DNA of 5,401 nucleotides from JAQVSH01 sp964349835 (lineage in GTDB: Bacteria > Bacteroidota > Bacteroidia > Bacteroidales > UBA4181), in NCBI GenBank assembly GCA_964349835.1, contig CAYGID010000119.1, forward strand, positions 1-5,401, read 5' to 3'. The notes beneath the pieces are model-generated. The model saw nothing but the letters and a program-made list of their open reading frames with translations, was not told the DNA's origin and made no database searches. Both the position numbers and the translations under genes were made by a program. Positions 3,264-5,401 of this stretch are shown one piece after another (position 1 is the first letter of the stretch; every line of letters starts with the position of its first letter).

Positions 3264-5401
3264 TTGAACAAGGTATTTAGAGGGATCGGGAACCTAATCG
3301 AGAAAAAGCCGCTGAGAACACTATTGATCGCAATAGTGATTTTTTCAGCTTTCATTGCCGGTGTGTCCAACATGATGATGGCTACAGGAAACGAGACGCT
3401 GGTTCAAAGCGATAATGAGGTCTTCCTGTCTAATAAGCAAATGGAGGACTCCTTTGGGGGAGACTCCATTTTGGTGCTCTTCACGGAAGAAACACAGGGC
3501 AGTTTGTTTACGCTCGAAAACATTCGCAAAATGTGGAATGTTGAACAGAGATTTCAATACGAAGAAGACATTTTTTCAATCATGAGCACTGCAAGCATTG
3601 TCCACCAAATGACACAGATGCAAAGTGTTGAGATAAAAAAGCAAGTATTGAAGCTGAGTGAGGGATTGGAAGAGCTGCAAACCAAAATGGCCGGCTTGGC
3701 GTTTGGTGCTCTTGCTTCAGCAGGAGAAAAGGTCTCAGAAATATCGAGGGGCTTAGCAACCTTTCACAGCAAGAGCGATATGATGGTCGCCGACATTCCT
3801 GGGACACAGGCTGAGCTTGATAACATTCTCTATGATGAAAACCAGAAGCTAAGGCCACTGTTCGCTAATGTAGTGGTTGACGAAAAGAACAGTCTCATGG
3901 CAATCAAACTTGCGGGTAACTTGGGCAGTGAGTCAAAGGACGAGATAGCTGATGCTCTGGCAGCAGCCTTGGAGAAGGAAGGCTTCAGCGGAGTTTCCTA
4001 TGTCATGTCCGGAAAGCCAGTGCTGGATTCCTCGCTTCGTGGCGAGATGAAGATCAACATGGTCAAAATGGTCGCCCTGGCAGTTGTACTGATGCTGGCG
4101 GTCCTGGGGCTGGTGTTCAAAGTCCGTTGGCGCATGCTGAGCCTGGGCATCATCATGGTTTCTGTCATTGCCACCATCGGCTTGATGGGTATCCTGAGCA
4201 CCCCCATTACGATGGTCTCCATGGCCGTTTTTCCCATATTGATTGGTCTTGGTATTGACTATTCAATCCAGTTTCATAACCGATTTGAAGAAGAAAAGTC
4301 AGTTAAGAGAACCGTGTCGCAGATAGGCAAAGCTGTTGCCATCGCTGTTTTTGCTACGGTACTTGGCTTTATCTCCCTGTACGCATCGCCAGTGCCCATG
4401 ATTCAGGACTTCGGGAAGATGCTGACCATCGGTGTTATCATCAGTTTCCTGGGCAGCATCTTCCTGCTGCTGCCGATATTGTTCATGCGGCATAAAAATG
4501 ACATACAGAAGGAACAGCCCGCTGTTACCGCGCAAGTTCCTGCGACGAAAAAGGAGACCATACTCGAAAGAGCACTGAAACGAACCACCAAAAATGTGAT
4601 CAGGTTTTCAATTCCCATTCTTGTTATTGTCGCGGTCCTATCCGTAATGGGTTTTATGGCTGACGGCGATGTAGGCGTTGAAACCGATATAGAATCATTC
4701 ATGCCGCAAAACATGCAAGCCCTGAAAGATATCCATCTGATCCGGGATACGGTCGGCTCCACAGACCAGGTTATCCTATACATGAGTGCAAGCGAAATAC
4801 TGACTGAAGAGAACATTCAATGGATACAGCAGAAAACAAACTACCTGGAAGAAAAGTATTCTGATATCATTGTGGACGCAAAATCAATTGATACCCTGGT
4901 CAGCAACCTGGCCCCGGAACCGGGTATCAGCCCCGAGGATTATATAGAACTGGCCGCATCCCTGCCCAGGCAGCAGGTCGGCATGTTTGTTAACGAAGGT
5001 AATACTGAGTCTGTCATCCTGCTGAACATCAGGCATCTGGCGATTGATGACCTGAGGGAATTTATCCTTCAACTCAAAGATGATCTGGCAGATGCCTCCA
5101 TGAAGGTTCAAATCACCGGCAAAAGCGTTCTTGATGTGGAAATGGTCAATGGCCTGACGTCAGGCCGGGTGAAAATGACCATCATTGGCCTGGCACTCGT
5201 TTTCGCGGCACTGGTTGTCATCTACAAGAATCCGTTTAAAGCGCTCATTCCTATTCTGCCGGTTGTCATGATTATCGGGATGTCCGGCGGTATCATGTAT
5301 TTGCTGAACATCAAATACACACCCATTACCGCCACGCTTGGCGCGTTGGTCCTGGGGATGGGGACAGAAATGACGGTGATGCTGCTTGAAAGATACTTGG
5401 A
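3264..5401 (+). CDS. MMPL/RND-family exporter (HAE3-like), 3' end outside window
   Basis: Proton-driven inner-membrane exporter of the RND superfamily, MMPL/HAE3 branch; relatives move lipids, hopanoids or other hydrophobic molecules. The frame is open from TTG 3264 to the window edge, 712 codons with no stop, so the last helices are missing. It is a duplicated structure. Half 1: TM1 about 18-38, external loop 39-266, TM2 267-288, TM3 291-312, TM4 316-338 with GLGID332YSIQFHNR, TM5 357-376, TM6 387-409. Half 2, after a charged linker: TM7 449-466, loop 467-635, TM8 636-654, TM9 658-682, TM10 with GMGTE702MTVMLLER. GKPVLD (250) and GKSVLD (619), and TPIT (313 and 686), mark the same places in both halves. 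Loop 1 has a helical, possibly coiled-coil stretch at about 120-170. Asp332 is the likely proton-relay residue. Start TTG 3264 is set by GGGAGG at 9 nt; ATG 3255 would add three residues. It is probably co-transcribed with and repressed by the TetR gene. Substrate unknown. Confidence 0.92.
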   Translation, partial: MNKVFRGIGNLIEKKPLRTLLIAIVIFSAFIAGVSNMMMATGNETLVQSDNEVFLSNKQMEDSFGGDSILVLFTEETQGSLFTLENIRKMWNVEQRFQYEEDIFSIMSTASIVHQMTQMQSVEIKKQVLKLSEGLEELQTKMAGLAFGALASAGEKVSEISRGLATFHSKSDMMVADIPGTQAELDNILYDENQKLRPLFANVVVDEKNSLMAIKLAGNLGSESKDEIADALAAALEKEGFSGVSYVMSGKPVLDSSLRGEMKINMVKMVALAVVLMLAVLGLVFKVRWRMLSLGIIMVSVIATIGLMGILSTPITMVSMAVFPILIGLGIDYSIQFHNRFEEEKSVKRTVSQIGKAVAIAVFATVLGFISLYASPVPMIQDFGKMLTIGVIISFLGSIFLLLPILFMRHKNDIQKEQPAVTAQVPATKKETILERALKRTTKNVIRFSIPILVIVAVLSVMGFMADGDVGVETDIESFMPQNMQALKDIHLIRDTVGSTDQVILYMSASEILTEENIQWIQQKTNYLEEKYSDIIVDAKSIDTLVSNLAPEPGISPEDYIELAASLPRQQVGMFVNEGNTESVILLNIRHLAIDDLREFILQLKDDLADASMKVQITGKSVLDVEMVNGLTSGRVKMTIIGLALVFAALVVIYKNPFKALIPILPVVMIIGMSGGIMYLLNIKYTPITATLGALVLGMGTEMTVMLLERYL

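Noticed and set aside
4403..4816. Minus-strand frame of 137 codons opposite the exporter
   Set aside because: The plus-strand frame is continuous and matches RND motifs throughout; the reverse frame is rich in Met/Ser/Thr, as expected of a shadow.

Overview
The window looks like a stretch of chromosome from an anaerobic, Gram-positive-type bacterium, most likely a clostridial or Peptococcaceae-like Firmicute. This rests on purine-rich AGGAGG-type ribosome binding sites, probable TTG start codons, a RelP/YwaC-type small alarmone synthetase, and two genes of anaerobic iron-sulfur/metal-cluster character. The placement is inference; no marker gene is present. All supported genes read on the + strand, and I see no RNA gene, CRISPR array or insertion sequence.

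Left part (1-1248): a 100-residue cupin-fold protein without the usual metal-ligand histidines (49-351). Next comes a gap holding what looks like the decayed N-terminus of a membrane permease (about 366-530), then a single-domain (p)ppGpp synthetase (best start TTG 571, end 1248). Its start codon sits inside a perfect 10-bp tandem duplication.

Middle part (1249-2375): a roughly 100-bp leader with a strong ribosome binding site but no convincing gene, and three TCTGGCA copies. It is followed by a short NapH-like membrane iron-sulfur protein (1353-1931), then a NifX/NifB-C-terminal-like cluster-binding protein (2028-2375). These two could form a small redox or metal-cluster module.

Right part (2376-5401): an intergenic region of about 300 bp with inverted repeats and one good sigma-70-type promoter, whose start site overlaps a near-palindromic operator candidate. 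It leads into a TetR-family repressor (2672-3262) and, 1 nt downstream, an MMPL/RND-type exporter of the HAE3 kind. The exporter runs off the window's right edge with 712 codons present and no stop. This is a typical self-regulated repressor plus efflux pump operon.

I do not see convincing evidence of a wholly new system. The items most worth a second look are the permease relic, the tandem repeat over the alarmone-synthetase start, the Cys-to-His change in the iron-sulfur membrane protein, the operator/promoter of the efflux operon, and the Asp/Glu asymmetry between the two halves of the exporter.
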